Shown: positions 9,544-18,307, counted from the first letter of the stretch. The stretch is 64,000 nucleotides of DNA from Candidatus Rifleibacteriota bacterium (GCA_015233565.1 JADFXM010000009.1:1-64000), one strand, 5' to 3'. The notes: generated by a model from the sequence alone, not told the origin. Numbers and translations are program-made.

Positions 9544-12240
9544 CTACAAGGAAAAGCTCTTCATCACATGTGTGGTATCCGATTCACAACGTGAACCGCG
9601 ATTCAAAACGTTATTCATGGGAATACAATCATCAGGACGCGGAGGAACGATGTTGGGCAATGAATAGGAAATATCCGTGAGAACCAGCGTGAGAACCGCG
9701 TTGGATTCCAAAACCAAACGCAGCTCGACCGGTTTTTGGGGAAGGACAGAATAATCCAATGTCCATTCGTGGCCGCCGATTTCCAGTGGAACCCCGTTCA
9801 TTTTGCCGGAAAGGGTTGAAGCTTTTGAGAAACCATGAATTAGCAATCGATTCGCGCCTCTCGGGGAGGATAGCCTGACACCCAATACCCGCCTCGAATC
9901 CGTGCCGATGGACTGATCGAGGAGTTCGGCAATCGGCGCCGGAAGAGGATCTGAAAGTGAGCCCGAAATTGGCGCTGGAATTGACCCCTGCAAAATAGCG
10001 GGAGTGCAACAAGGCATTGAAACAGGCAGGGAGCAAAGCATGGAACCCTGCGGGGCCGGACTTTGCCAAAACAAGCGTTCTGGCAACTCCGGAAGTGCCT
10101 TTAAAACAGGTTCCAACGTGAAAAATTGCCTTGTCCAGGATCCGAGTTCAGCTTCCACACTGCACCAGTGCGCCTCGCCATTATCAGCGTTCAAATGATA
10201 TAAAAGCTGGGACATTCGTGGACAATCTTTTGATGGGGCCGAAAGGGCGATTCCCCAAAGTAAAAAGATTATTCCTGAAATCACAAAAACTCCGCTTAAC
10301 AAGCGTTTTAAAGCCAATAGGGACCGATCAATCAGCGGAAGAAGCAAGCCAACACCAAGAATTGCGCAAATAGCTATAATCGGCAAGCTGAAAGCCAAGA
10401 GAGCTTCGGCTAATCCCGAAAGCAAAGGAACTCCAAACGCAAGAACAGGCATGCTTAAAAACAGGAAGAATACTGAACCGAAGAAAAACACCGGGGAAAA
10501 TAGCCTTTTTTTAAAGTTGAAATTACAAACAGTAAAACCTACCTGGAAAGTTTCTGCGTGATTCTCTCTCACCCAATCCTCTTTCCCGGAATGCATCAGC
10601 AAGTAGGTTTTGCCTGAAAACTTTCCGGTAAGCATATTACTGCCAAAGCCCCCCAGAAGTGCTGCGAAGAGTGGCCATTGCCAAAAAAAAGCACCCGCCG
10701 GCAAGAACAATGTTTGCAGCACCATTCCAACTGTCCAGAAAAACAAAACGCTTCTTTCCAGATTCCGGAGAAGGATTCTGCGTCTGATCGCACCGTAGGT
10801 CACTATTACAGCTGCTGCCGAAAGAAAGCACCCCGACAAGACAAAACAACCATTAGCGTAAAACATGTATGGCCCACGGCAGAGCCATCCCACGCCCAGG
10901 ACAAAAGTGGCTACAAATACCCCGGCAAATATAAGCAAACCAAATGCTGCAAATCCACGCAACCTCTGAAGCGGCGAGAAAAGTAAAAATTCGAAAATGT
11001 ACTTGCTCCGAAAGCAGCACTGGGAAATAAATGTGGATTTTATCCCATTTGTTTTCTCAAATCTTTTCCACCTTCTTTGGAATTGTGAAATAATTGATTT
11101 TGCGTAAAAATAAATTGCGTATTGAAGAGAATTTCGAAGATCACACCTTCTCCAACCGGACGCTAATTCTTCATAAATGCGTTCACGCCAGATGAAAAGA
11201 ACAAACAGCGCCAGGTTCAAAATCGTAAGAACGACGCTCCAACTTTTCGAATAATAGAAAAGATGCGCACCGAAAAGCGAAAAGAAGATGGGTGCGGGTT
11301 TGGAATAATCAGCATTGAGCGAAATATTTCCAAAATGTCGCGCAAAAGCCAATGCGTAAGCACCGTGATGCTGCAAACTGCGCAAATCGAGGTGTTGGGG
11401 ATTGTCATTAACCGAATGATAATAAGGAAATCGACCTATAAATGCAATGTTCATTCCCGGAATGAAATCGCGAAGCATGTGAAAATCGGTGGTGAAAGGC
11501 AATCGCCGAAACACTTCAAACATGAGCGAGGAAGTTCGAACCGGCGCCCTCGAACGGGCAATTTCCTCAACCAACCACGCTTTGGGCTCTCCAAGCTCGA
11601 ACAAGTATGAGGGGCCACAAACTCCACGGGCTTCGAAATTCAACATACATCCGACTTCTTTGGCCCATGGATGCCCGGCGAATTTTTTGGCTCCCAGCAA
11701 ACCGCATTCTTCACCATCGGTGAAAACACAAATAAGATCGTTGGTAAGTGCTGGTCCGGCTTTAATTGCACGTAAGGTTTCAAGAATTGCCGCAACCCCT
11801 GAAAGATTATCGGCAGCTCCAGGGCCATAGGGAACCGAATCGTAATGCGCCATCAGAAGGAATGCCTGATGATCTTTCGCCGAACCAATTTTACCGGTTC
11901 CGGGTAAGCGAACCATGATGTTACACGGATTAGCAATTGTCCATCCTCGGCTAACCGTTTGATCATCTGTTACTGCTTTAAGTCCCTGTGAATTGAGAAA
12001 TTCCAGAAGTTTGAACCTGACATCATCATTGGCCGCGGTTCCTGCCCGATGAGGTTTTTGTGCCAGCAATCGAACGTATTCCATTGCACGTTCCGCTGAA
12101 AATTCCGACAACGGGGCATTACGCAAAAGGGCATCCGGAGGTTGATCTAGCCACCAAATCCAATACCCGATCAGAAAAAGGGAAATTAGCAGTAACCAGA
12201 GCAACACCCATTTCCAGCGCTTCTGTAGCAAATTATTCAT
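9544..12240 (-). CDS. Membrane-anchored M28-family metallopeptidase
   Basis: An 898-residue protein that starts with a membrane helix (WVLLWLLLISLFLIGYWIWW). An M28 aminopeptidase-type domain follows with the metal ligands in order: AHYDSVPYG near residue 132, AADNLSG, FTDGEECGLLG near 172, and later a His in YYHSVNDNP. This is the two-zinc arrangement of M28. About eight further hydrophobic segments lie between residues 330 and 700, and a soluble C-terminal part (about 700-898) is probably extracytoplasmic. The layout resembles the multi-spanning M28 peptidases related to eukaryotic ER aminopeptidases. The substrate is presumably peptides outside the cytoplasm. It is a single gene convergent with the Uma2 gene. 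Confidence 0.9.
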   Translation of the reverse strand: MNNLLQKRWKWVLLWLLLISLFLIGYWIWWLDQPPDALLRNAPLSEFSAERAMEYVRLLAQKPHRAGTAANDDVRFKLLEFLNSQGLKAVTDDQTVSRGWTIANPCNIMVRLPGTGKIGSAKDHQAFLLMAHYDSVPYGPGAADNLSGVAAILETLRAIKAGPALTNDLICVFTDGEECGLLGAKKFAGHPWAKEVGCMLNFEARGVCGPSYLFELGEPKAWLVEEIARSRAPVRTSSLMFEVFRRLPFTTDFHMLRDFIPGMNIAFIGRFPYYHSVNDNPQHLDLRSLQHHGAYALAFARHFGNISLNADYSKPAPIFFSLFGAHLFYYSKSWSVVLTILNLALFVLFIWRERIYEELASGWRRCDLRNSLQYAIYFYAKSIISQFQRRWKRFEKTNGIKSTFISQCCFRSKYIFEFLLFSPLQRLRGFAAFGLLIFAGVFVATFVLGVGWLCRGPYMFYANGCFVLSGCFLSAAAVIVTYGAIRRRILLRNLERSVLFFWTVGMVLQTLFLPAGAFFWQWPLFAALLGGFGSNMLTGKFSGKTYLLMHSGKEDWVRENHAETFQVGFTVCNFNFKKRLFSPVFFFGSVFFLFLSMPVLAFGVPLLSGLAEALLAFSLPIIAICAILGVGLLLPLIDRSLLALKRLLSGVFVISGIIFLLWGIALSAPSKDCPRMSQLLYHLNADNGEAHWCSVEAELGSWTRQFFTLEPVLKALPELPERLFWQSPAPQGSMLCSLPVSMPCCTPAILQGSIPAPISGSLSDPLPAPIAELLDQSIGTDSRRVLGVRLSSPRGANRLLIHGFSKASTLSGKMNGVPLEIGGHEWTLDYSVLPQKPVELRLVLESNAVLTLVLTDISYSLPNIVPPRPDDCIPMNNVLNRGSRCESDTTHVMKSFSL

Positions 12241-12339
12241 TGTCGCAAATGAGGTCAGTCAACATTCCACCCTGTTTGGTAAACGAGAAGAGTTCCGCTT
12301 AAAACGACAGGCCGTTTAGCAATCGACCTTTGAGTCCGC

Positions 12340-13755
12340 TCACTGACCCGCAGCGAGTCCGTTATCTGCTGCAACTTTCTTGTACCAGTATGCACTTTTT
12401 TTGGGATATCGCTTCAGAGTTTTTCGATCGACGAACAGGAAACCGTATCTCTTTTTGAATCCGTTGATCCATGAGAAATTGTCCATTAGCGACCACATGT
12501 AATATCCTTTGACATCGACGTCTTCTGTAATAGCTTTGTAGATTGCCTCCAGGTGCAACTTCACGAAGTTGATTCTTTCCTGGTCATCAACGGTTCCATT
12601 TTCAAGAGTTTCATCTCTGCCGATTCCATTCTCAGTAACATAAATTGGTAGTCCGGGTCTTTGCAGATGAACGCTCTTCAGCAGCTGGTATAGGACTTCC
12701 GGGGCTATTTCCCAGGCCCATTCTGTGTATGTTCCCGTTGGGTTTTTGACAAATCTGAAAAGTCCTGCAATTGAAAAGAGACATGACTCGTTTTTATCAC
12801 CAGTAATGTTCAGATGAAAAGCCGTCTCTTTGGCATCGGAAGTTGCATAGTGAGGGTAATAGTAATTCACTCCAACAAAATCGACCAGATCATTTCGGTT
12901 GAGCAGGGAAAAGTCAGAGTCCTCAAAATGAGGGAATAATCCCTCTTTGTTGTACAAGTTAGTCGCTTCTTTAGGGAAGCCACCCGTAAGAACAGGTTGG
13001 GAAAACCACTTATTCAGAACTGCGTCTGCAAGAGCGGCTGCTTCAACATCTTCGAAACTCTGGGAAGCAGGAAAAACTGGAGAAAGATTGAGAGCAATTC
13101 CAATTTTCCCATTAAGTTTGAGAGCACGAAAAGTTTGTACAACCCTGGCATGAGCTGATAAAAAATTCGCTGAAACCTGCAAAGCTGCCCGATAATCAGT
13201 TTTGCACGGTGGATGAAGTCCCGTCACGTAGCCATTTAGTGTTGTCCAGGCCGGCTCGTTCAAAGTAGACCAAAGTTTGATTCTATCGCCGTAAAGAGAG
13301 AAACATTTCTCGGCGTAGTTTACAAAAGCTTCTATCGTTTCAGGATTTTCCCAGCCTCCTTTATCTGCAAGGGCTAGAGGAAGATCCCAATGGTACAAAG
13401 TCACATTCGGTTCAATTCCATTTTTCAGGAGTTCATCAAAAAGTTCATCATAGAAGGCGGCCCCTTTGGCATTGAAAGTGCCAGCTCCTTCCGGAAACAG
13501 TCTTGGCCAGGAGATCGAAAGACGGTAGCCATTGTGTCCGAGCTCCTTTACCAGCCTGGCGTCTTCCCGGAACCCCTTGTAATGATCACAAGCAATTTCA
13601 GGACTTTCCCGCTGATAGATTCTTTCAGGATGTTCTTTGCAGAAGGAATCCCAGACTGAGGGTCCTTTCCCGTCAGCAGTGGGGCTTCCTTCAATTTGAA
13701 TCGCAGAAGTCGCAGCTCCCCAGATAAACCCTTTTGGAAAACTTAGCTTTTCCAT
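12340..13755 (-). CDS. GH1 beta-glucosidase
   Basis: Hydrolyses beta-glycosidic bonds of cellobiose-like or other aryl/alkyl beta-glycosides. The length of 471 residues is typical of GH1. Both catalytic carboxylates are visible: the acid/base Glu in WSTLNEPAWT near residue 166 and the nucleophile Glu in YVTENGIG near 370. The N-terminal signature FPKGFIWGAATSAIQIEG is also present. There is no signal peptide, so it is cytoplasmic and acts on imported disaccharides. The glucose-type PTS 20 kb away would fit sugar use, but there is no local transporter. A MITE-like element lies immediately upstream of its start. Glucosidase versus 6-phospho-glycosidase specificity cannot be settled by eye. Confidence 0.93.
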   Translation of the reverse strand: MEKLSFPKGFIWGAATSAIQIEGSPTADGKGPSVWDSFCKEHPERIYQRESPEIACDHYKGFREDARLVKELGHNGYRLSISWPRLFPEGAGTFNAKGAAFYDELFDELLKNGIEPNVTLYHWDLPLALADKGGWENPETIEAFVNYAEKCFSLYGDRIKLWSTLNEPAWTTLNGYVTGLHPPCKTDYRAALQVSANFLSAHARVVQTFRALKLNGKIGIALNLSPVFPASQSFEDVEAAALADAVLNKWFSQPVLTGGFPKEATNLYNKEGLFPHFEDSDFSLLNRNDLVDFVGVNYYYPHYATSDAKETAFHLNITGDKNESCLFSIAGLFRFVKNPTGTYTEWAWEIAPEVLYQLLKSVHLQRPGLPIYVTENGIGRDETLENGTVDDQERINFVKLHLEAIYKAITEDVDVKGYYMWSLMDNFSWINGFKKRYGFLFVDRKTLKRYPKKSAYWYKKVAADNGLAAGQ

Positions 13756-13790
13756 ACAATTACCTCAGTTTCTCAATCCTGAAATATTCT

Positions 13791-13928
13791 AACGAGCCTG
13801 TCGAAAAATTCCCTAATTCGCATATTTTAATGTAACCACCCAATTTTTTTACCCCGCTTTTACGCATCAACAGCTAGTTGTTTTGTACCGAATAAAATGT
13901 AACGAGACTATTCGACAGCTTCTAACAG
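13791..13928. mobile_element. MITE-like element, copy 1
   Basis: About 138 bp beginning CTAACGAGCCTGTCGAAAAAT and ending ATTCGACAGCTTCTAACA. The ends form an imperfect terminal inverted repeat (TGTCGAA / TTCGACA). A second copy is at 17803-17940, sharing the left end (CTAACGAG..TGTCGAAAAAT) and the segment TTGTACCGAATAAAAT plus CGACAGCTTCTAACA on the right. It has no coding capacity. The size, inverted ends and two dispersed copies suggest a non-autonomous transposable element. Confidence 0.7.
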
Positions 13929-13990
13929 GCGAATTGAAAACGAACCTTGATCAGTTCCAGCGAAAGATATGCATTGCATTTGGAAAAAAA

Positions 13991-14770
13991 TCAGTGGAGC
14001 GTTCCGAGAATAATGCTGCCATCCTTGAGGGCGGTTACTATTCTGGAATGGTTCTCCATCGAGACTGCAAGACATCCCCAACTGCGGCCTGGTTTTACGT
14101 CTGCGTCTTCAACGTAGTTAGCTCCGTGGATTACAATTCCACGTTGCCGAACATTGGAATTTGTTGAGGAGAGTCCGTCTAATCGGCAAGATTGGCCGTG
14201 CTTTCCATTGTATTCTTCGGCAGTAAGGTAAAAACCCAAAGAGCTCGTTTTTGAATCCGGAACATTGCTGAAGAGGCTGGCGAACCCGGTATCTTGTGGA
14301 TCGGAACCTTCTCCGTGAGCGACACGCACTGAAACCACCTCACCGGTTTTCATATTTATAATGTGAAACCTTGGGATCCTCGAAGCGATACTGTAATCAA
14401 CAACCGATAAACAATCCTTGTTTCCGATGAGATCTTTGTTAAAATCAAAGTATACGATAGCTTTTTCTCGCAACGCCTTTGGGATGGCATGATTCGGATC
14501 AACGAAAGCATAGCTGGCAACTATTTCACCGGCCTCTTGAGGAGTCAGGTTCGGTTCCTGAAATTGGGCTAAATGTGCAGCTTCATCCTTGGTCAACGGA
14601 GGGACTGGTTCGTCTCCTTCGTGAGTGGGATCATCCGGTAGACTTGTAATGGATTGTTCTGAATCGGCAAAAGCGGGAGTCGTTGTCCCCATAGTCAGAA
14701 GGCCAATAAAGGCCACGATCAAGATACTCAGTGAAAAAACACAGGTTGGCTTCCACGCCCAATTCTTCAT
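13991..14770 (-). CDS. Exported murein L,D-transpeptidase (YkuD_2-type)
   Basis: A 259-residue protein with a signal peptide or anchor (about residues 9-35, ending TPAFA) and a catalytic domain of the YkuD_2 type. It shows FDFNKDLIGNKDCLSVVDYS, then FHIINMKTGEV, VAHGEGSD and the motif IHGANYVEDADVKPGRSWGCLAVS. The His and Cys of HG...SWGCLAV are the catalytic pair of L,D-transpeptidases, which form or edit 3-3 peptidoglycan crosslinks. The ATG at 14770 is preferred to 14785 because GGGGGA stands 8 nt before it. It ends close to MITE copy 1 and is the only clearly intact enzyme in the MITE-bounded island. Confidence 0.88.
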   Translation of the reverse strand: MKNWAWKPTCVFSLSILIVAFIGLLTMGTTTPAFADSEQSITSLPDDPTHEGDEPVPPLTKDEAAHLAQFQEPNLTPQEAGEIVASYAFVDPNHAIPKALREKAIVYFDFNKDLIGNKDCLSVVDYSIASRIPRFHIINMKTGEVVSVRVAHGEGSDPQDTGFASLFSNVPDSKTSSLGFYLTAEEYNGKHGQSCRLDGLSSTNSNVRQRGIVIHGANYVEDADVKPGRSWGCLAVSMENHSRIVTALKDGSIILGTLH

Positions 14771-15354
14771 TTTTGTTTCCCCCATACTCAGACACTAAGA
14801 TACTAAGATACTTTTAGGTGGTTTTAATAATACAAATTCGATTTGGGGAGCAAAGGATTACCCCACGAATTTTCAGGAATCCATACTATCTCCGTTTCCA
14901 GAATAACAAACTCGATTTCGGATGTCAATCGAAAGGGCCAGAGAAACTGTGAAAAATCAGGGTTAATCATGAAAATACAACGCCAAAGCCTCTCGTCAAC
15001 AATCGTTTGCGATATTTCGCACTTAGTAATTTTTCCTATTTTTTGTAATTTTTCACACCTTCCCTGAGCGCTTTCATCACGGCAAACGCTTACTTTTTGT
15101 TGATCTGATGCGATTAATCTTTTCAATGCCGTTTCATAAATCATATTTTTCTGCTAATATTTTTTTCAAAAAATGAGCTTTTTATACGAAATTCCCGGTA
15201 AAGTAGCTTCAACAGGAAACCTCGTAAAAGTTTGATTAACAGCGAAAAAAGTGTACGTTTGCCCTGGCGCTTTCATCCCTAAGGGAATTTTTTCCCGTTT
15301 TATGTTTTACTAGCTTATTATCACGGTATCAACCATAAGCAGGAATTTTAGATA
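14771..15354. other. Intergenic region, no supported gene
   Basis: A 106-codon minus-strand frame at 14824-15144 exists, but it has no ribosome-binding site and no family resemblance, and I do not call it. The stretch lies between the L,D-transpeptidase start and the HI0074-like remnant. I looked for a nucleotidyltransferase partner of that remnant here and found none. Confidence 0.4.
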
Positions 15355-15583
15355 ATGAGTACAACAAATGCTCGATGGCGTCAGCGCTTTATTCAATTCG
15401 AAAAATGTTTCCTGTTACTACAAACAGCTTTGGAAAAAAAGCTCCTTCAATTGTTGAGCGGGCTGGAATAATACAATTTTTTGAGTTGTCTTTTGAGCTA
15501 GGATTGAAACTTTTGAAGGATTTTGACGAAGCCGAAGGCTTTACGGTCAATAGTCCTTGGGATTCCATAAAGAAGGCATTTCA
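15355..15583 (+). pseudogene. Frameshifted, truncated HI0074-family (HEPN-type, nucleotidyltransferase substrate-binding) protein
   Basis: From the ATG at 15355 frame 1 reads MSTTNARWRQRFIQFEKC then a Leu-rich helix, stopping at a TAA near 15470. After the A7 run at 15434-15440 the next frame reads PSIVERAGIIQFFELSFEL followed by GLKLLKDFDEAEGF and SPWDSIKKAFQ. Joined, these match the order in HI0074-type proteins: RWxQRFxxFEKAL, then GLIQxFEFTFELxWKxLKD, then a helix ending KxAFQ. These proteins pair with MNT-type nucleotidyltransferases in toxin-antitoxin modules. The sequence after KKAFQ is lost and abuts the antisense ATPase remnant. One frameshift plus a missing C-terminus indicate a dead gene; a sequencing error could explain only the frameshift. 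Confidence 0.7.
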
Positions 15584-16333
15584 GCTGTTCCCTGATATCA
15601 TTTCGTATCGTTTCTATATCGAGAGAATCAATCTCTTTCTGGTACATTCCTCTAAAATTATCTCGAAAAACTTGTCGCCCAATCCCTTGTAATCGTATCG
15701 TGTTGAACCATAGGACAAAATGTCAGCCTGGATAAAGGTATCAAGTTTATGTTCCAACTCTTTTTCTGATATCTTAAGTTTGAGATCGTCCATGATTTCT
15801 TTTCTGGTTTTCTCTTGTTTGCCTTGTTTTGCGAGATAAAGAACAATCATTTTTCCATTTTTGTCATTGATTCTGCTAATCGCGTCAAACAAATATTCAC
15901 TCCACATCTCCGCTATTTCCCCGGATTCTTTATCGGCTGTGCGCGTTTCAAAAAGAATAATCTCATTAATGCAGTCTTTATTGGAAAGGTCTTTTTGCTC
16001 GTAGTCAGTTTTGAAAATTTGGGAAATATAAAAAACGTCGCCTTCCGTAACTGACGCAATATATGCAGCCGACTCTTCGGTTACTGGCATACCAAAGATT
16101 TCTGATTGCTCATAAACGGCCTCCAGCACTTCTTTCATGGGGAGATTCTTTAGAATTTTGTGTCTGTAACGCCCCGTCATTTTATTGATTATCTGCAAGA
16201 GCCAGGTAATATAACCACACTGTTTCACCATTATTCCATTGCAAAAAAATGCCCATTTTCTCAAGGGGAAAAAACATAGAAACACCTGTTTCTTTATAAA
16301 CCTTGATAAATTCAGCAATTTAATTTTTCTCAA
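15584..16333 (-). pseudogene. Truncated, frameshifted AAA ATPase (archaeal-ATPase-like family)
   Basis: The open frame 16333-15614 encodes what looks like the C-terminal half of a P-loop ATPase of the archaeal-ATPase type. From about 16215 downward it shows WLLQIINKMTGRYRH, then an EESAAYIASVTEGDVFYIS segment and a winged-helix-like KQEKTRKEIMDDL region. The Walker A and B part is absent, and upstream of GYITWLL the sequence is meaningless. Near 15670 the frame breaks: in another minus-strand frame the sequence continues sensibly as QVFRDNFRGMYQKEIDSLDI and then ETIRNDIREQ. It therefore has lost its nucleotide-binding half and carries a one-base shift near the end. It meets the HI0074-like remnant tail-to-tail at about 15584. 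Confidence 0.7.
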
Positions 16334-16458
16334 CGAATACTGATTATCTTACGTTTTAATTTGTACGTTGAATTAATTCACACCACAAGATTGGAAGTTT
16401 TATTTTAACGTAAGTATAGAGTAATGCAAATATTTGCCCATCTTGGAAGGAGTTTTTT

Positions 16459-16551
16459 ATGGAGTATCGAGAAAATTGTTTTGATTTAAAGTTTCCGCTT
16501 TATCAGAGAATAAAGCTGGGAAAAGAATTGCGGGGACGAATTCGTCTATAA
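16459..16551 (+). CDS. Candidate 30-residue small protein
   Basis: An AAGGAG ribosome-binding site lies 6 nt before an ATG at 16459, with 30 codons to TAA at 16549-16551. The product starts MEYRENCFDLKFPLYQRIKL and is basic at its end (GKELRGRIRL). A strong terminator follows 16 nt later. The combination of ribosome-binding site, compact frame and terminator suggests a real short transcript, either a small protein or a small RNA with a leader peptide. No family is recognised. It could also be the 5' relic of a lost gene in this decayed island. Confidence 0.45.
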   Translation: MEYRENCFDLKFPLYQRIKLGKELRGRIRL

Positions 16552-16567
16552 TCCCAGTCTTGGAACA

Positions 16568-16612
16568 CCCTGCACTGAATGAACTTCACTTCAGGCAGGG
16601 TTTTTCGTTTTT
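16568..16612 (+). terminator. Rho-independent terminator after the small ORF
   Basis: CCCTGC-A-CTGAA pairs with TTCAG-GCAGGG across a short loop, one bulged A, followed by TTTTTCGTTTTTT. Confidence 0.85.
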
Positions 16613-17372
16613 TATTGAGTTAACACAACTTTTAATTCTTCCTTGTAGCTGCTTTGGGTAATTCGGTAAACAGAAAATGTAAATTCAGATTTCCCTCCCT
16701 CGGGGATTTAAATTTGATACCATTTTTCGATTAATGAATCACCAAGTTGCTTTGGAAGGCATCTTCTGATTTATTTTTATGAATGTTGGTCTCAGGATAA
16801 AATCCAACCGAAAATTTTTCCAAAATCAGGAAAATATCTTTTGAAGCTATTTTCCGAGAAAATACAAACTATCGATACCAGGAATTCTGAAATTAGAATA
16901 AGTTTCTAAAGGCGTCGTTGGGGAGTATCCTGCCGCAGACTACGTCAGTAGATTTGAGCTTAATAAAATCTTGCTTTGTTCCCATCTGGGCACTGTAGGC
17001 CCTCCAAATTCAGGAAAAAAGCTTTCCCCGTAAAAGCCGCCGTGAATTTGTGCCGATTTCTTCAGCACGGTCATTTCGGTGCCTTCGCACCACAATAACC
17101 TAATGCTTTAGTCGACTGGAAATCGGAATACAGAGTTCGGCCACAGCTGGACGGTTCAAATTTATGTCATATCGATGGCTTGTAAGGACAAAAAAAAATG
17201 TGTATTATAGACAGTATGTGGATGGGTAGGGTGCAAAGAAAATCTATTAATTTGGTAAAAACCAGCGATGAGTCTGATAAGGCGCTTTATTGAAAAACAA
17301 ACCGGATGCCTATTTTCAGGAAACTTTTCATCACAACGACCCGGGAAGCCCCCGAGATTGAGGCAATCATAG
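16613..17372. other. 760-bp region without a gene
   Basis: No frame with a ribosome-binding site or family resemblance on either strand. A small palindrome (GGTGCCTTCGCACC, near 17080) is visible. The hicA promoter should lie at the right end. The region reads as degraded DNA of the same island. Confidence 0.4.
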
Positions 17373-17570
17373 ATGCCACGCAAAGTTCTGGAACTTATCA
17401 AGGATCTGGAGGCTGCCGGGTTCTTGAATCGAGGCGGGAAAGGTGATCATAGAAACTTTGTTCATCAGAAGGTTGCCAAACCAGTGACTATCTCCGGGCA
17501 ACCTGGAGCAGATGCGAAACATTATCAGGAAAAAGCTGTGATGCTGGCAATTGAGGAGTCAAAGAGATGA
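17373..17570 (+). CDS. hicA: HicA-family mRNA interferase toxin
   Basis: A 65-residue protein with the HicA pattern: MPRKVLELIKDLEAAGF, then RGGKGDHRNFVH, then a short beta hairpin KPVTISGQPGAD and a final helix. The His in GDH corresponds to the catalytic His of the dsRBD-like HicA fold, which cleaves mRNA. Four bases overlap the downstream hicB (ATGA-type junction), typical of toxin-antitoxin pairs. The ribosome-binding site is weak (GAGG about 12 nt upstream), which suits a toxin made at low level. Confidence 0.9.
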   Translation: MPRKVLELIKDLEAAGFLNRGGKGDHRNFVHQKVAKPVTISGQPGADAKHYQEKAVMLAIEESKR

Positions 17571-17806
17571 AAAACAGTGCCCGGTATGTCAAGATTGTTG
17601 AATGGTCCGACGAAGACCAATGCTTCGTGGGTAGCTGCCCAGGATTGTTTTACGGGGGTTGCCATGGGGATGATGAACAATCTGTGTTCGCTGAATTGTG
17701 CGAGATTGTTGACGAGACGATCAAACTTTACGAGAAAGACGGTAAGCCATTGCCACCTCCCACCGCCGGAAGGGACTACGCCAATAAGATGCTCCTTGTT
17801 GCCTAA
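17567..17806 (+). CDS. hicB: HicB-family antitoxin, apparently truncated at the DNA-binding end
   Basis: A 79-residue protein with the HicB partial RNase H-like fold: YVKIVEWSDEDQCFVGSCPG, then YGGCHGDDEQSVFAELCEIV and PLPPPTAGRDYANKMLLVA. Family members of this type usually continue after this last segment with a ribbon-helix-helix domain of roughly 25-50 residues. Here the protein stops just where that begins, and its stop codon TAA is part of the left end (CTAACGAG) of MITE copy 2. The toxin-binding domain looks intact, but operator binding may be lost. No remainder of the gene is visible on the far side of the MITE. Confidence 0.85.
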   Translation: MKNSARYVKIVEWSDEDQCFVGSCPGLFYGGCHGDDEQSVFAELCEIVDETIKLYEKDGKPLPPPTAGRDYANKMLLVA

Positions 17807-17940
17807 CGAGATTGTCGAAAAATCCCCTATTTTTTATACTTTTGTGTACCTATTCGAATTTTTCGCCTCGTTTTCTAGCGTCAGAAGAGAGTCATCTTGT
17901 ACCGAATAAAATATTCCGAGATTTTCCGACAGCTTCTAAC
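17803..17940. mobile_element. MITE-like element, copy 2
   Basis: About 138 bp, same ends as copy 1 at 13791-13928: left CTAACGAGATTGTCGAAAAATC, right GATTTTCCGACAGCTTCTAAC, with an imperfect terminal inverted repeat. The right half shares TTGTACCGAATAAAAT with copy 1; the middle has diverged. It provides the stop codon of hicB. Confidence 0.7.
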
Positions 17941-18079
17941 AACAATACATCTGAGCTGTTTCTCCCTTAGATAATGCCGGTCGTTGTTCATCTCGAGATC
18001 GAGCTCCTTGGAGTCCGACCAACTCCGGACAAACCTGGACAACCAATTCAAACCTTCACGAATTTTCTTTATTTATTCC

Positions 18080-18307
18080 CCTAAGCCGAAGTTCCCGAGT
18101 GAAAACACCCTCTTGTTATGACCTGAAGCCAAAAAGAAGCCTTTTTTGCCTGCTTTTTCTGTCCATGTAAATTTGACGCCTGAAAATAGCATTTGAAGAT
18201 GGTTTCAAGGGTTTTCCTACTGTCCAGTAAAAGCCGTCTGAAAAATGCCTTAAATTCGTTTACAGATCAGGATTTAAATAAATTTTGCGTCCGGAACTTC
18301 GGCCTAA
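18080..18307. repeat. Inverted-repeat-bounded 228-bp segment
   Basis: CCTAAGCCGAAGTTCC at 18080-18095 is answered by GGAACTTCGGCCTAAG at 18292-18307, its near-perfect inverse. The DNA between has no coding capacity. The geometry resembles a second kind of small non-autonomous element or a large hairpin. It lies in the 583-bp stretch 17807-18389, which otherwise holds only MITE copy 2 and the upstream region of the next gene. Confidence 0.45.

Noticed and set aside
9389..9667. 92-codon frame overlapping the end of the Uma2 gene
   Set aside because: It overlaps both the Uma2 gene and the antisense M28 gene and has no start signal; most of it is a shadow.
14824..15144. 106-codon minus-strand frame
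   Set aside because: No ribosome-binding site and composition unlike a protein; it lies in the decayed island.
15375..15692. Plus-strand frame taken as a complete 105-residue gene
   Set aside because: Its first part is out of frame with the true N-terminus at 15355 and its last part is antisense to the ATPase remnant; it is better read as part of a frameshifted pseudogene.
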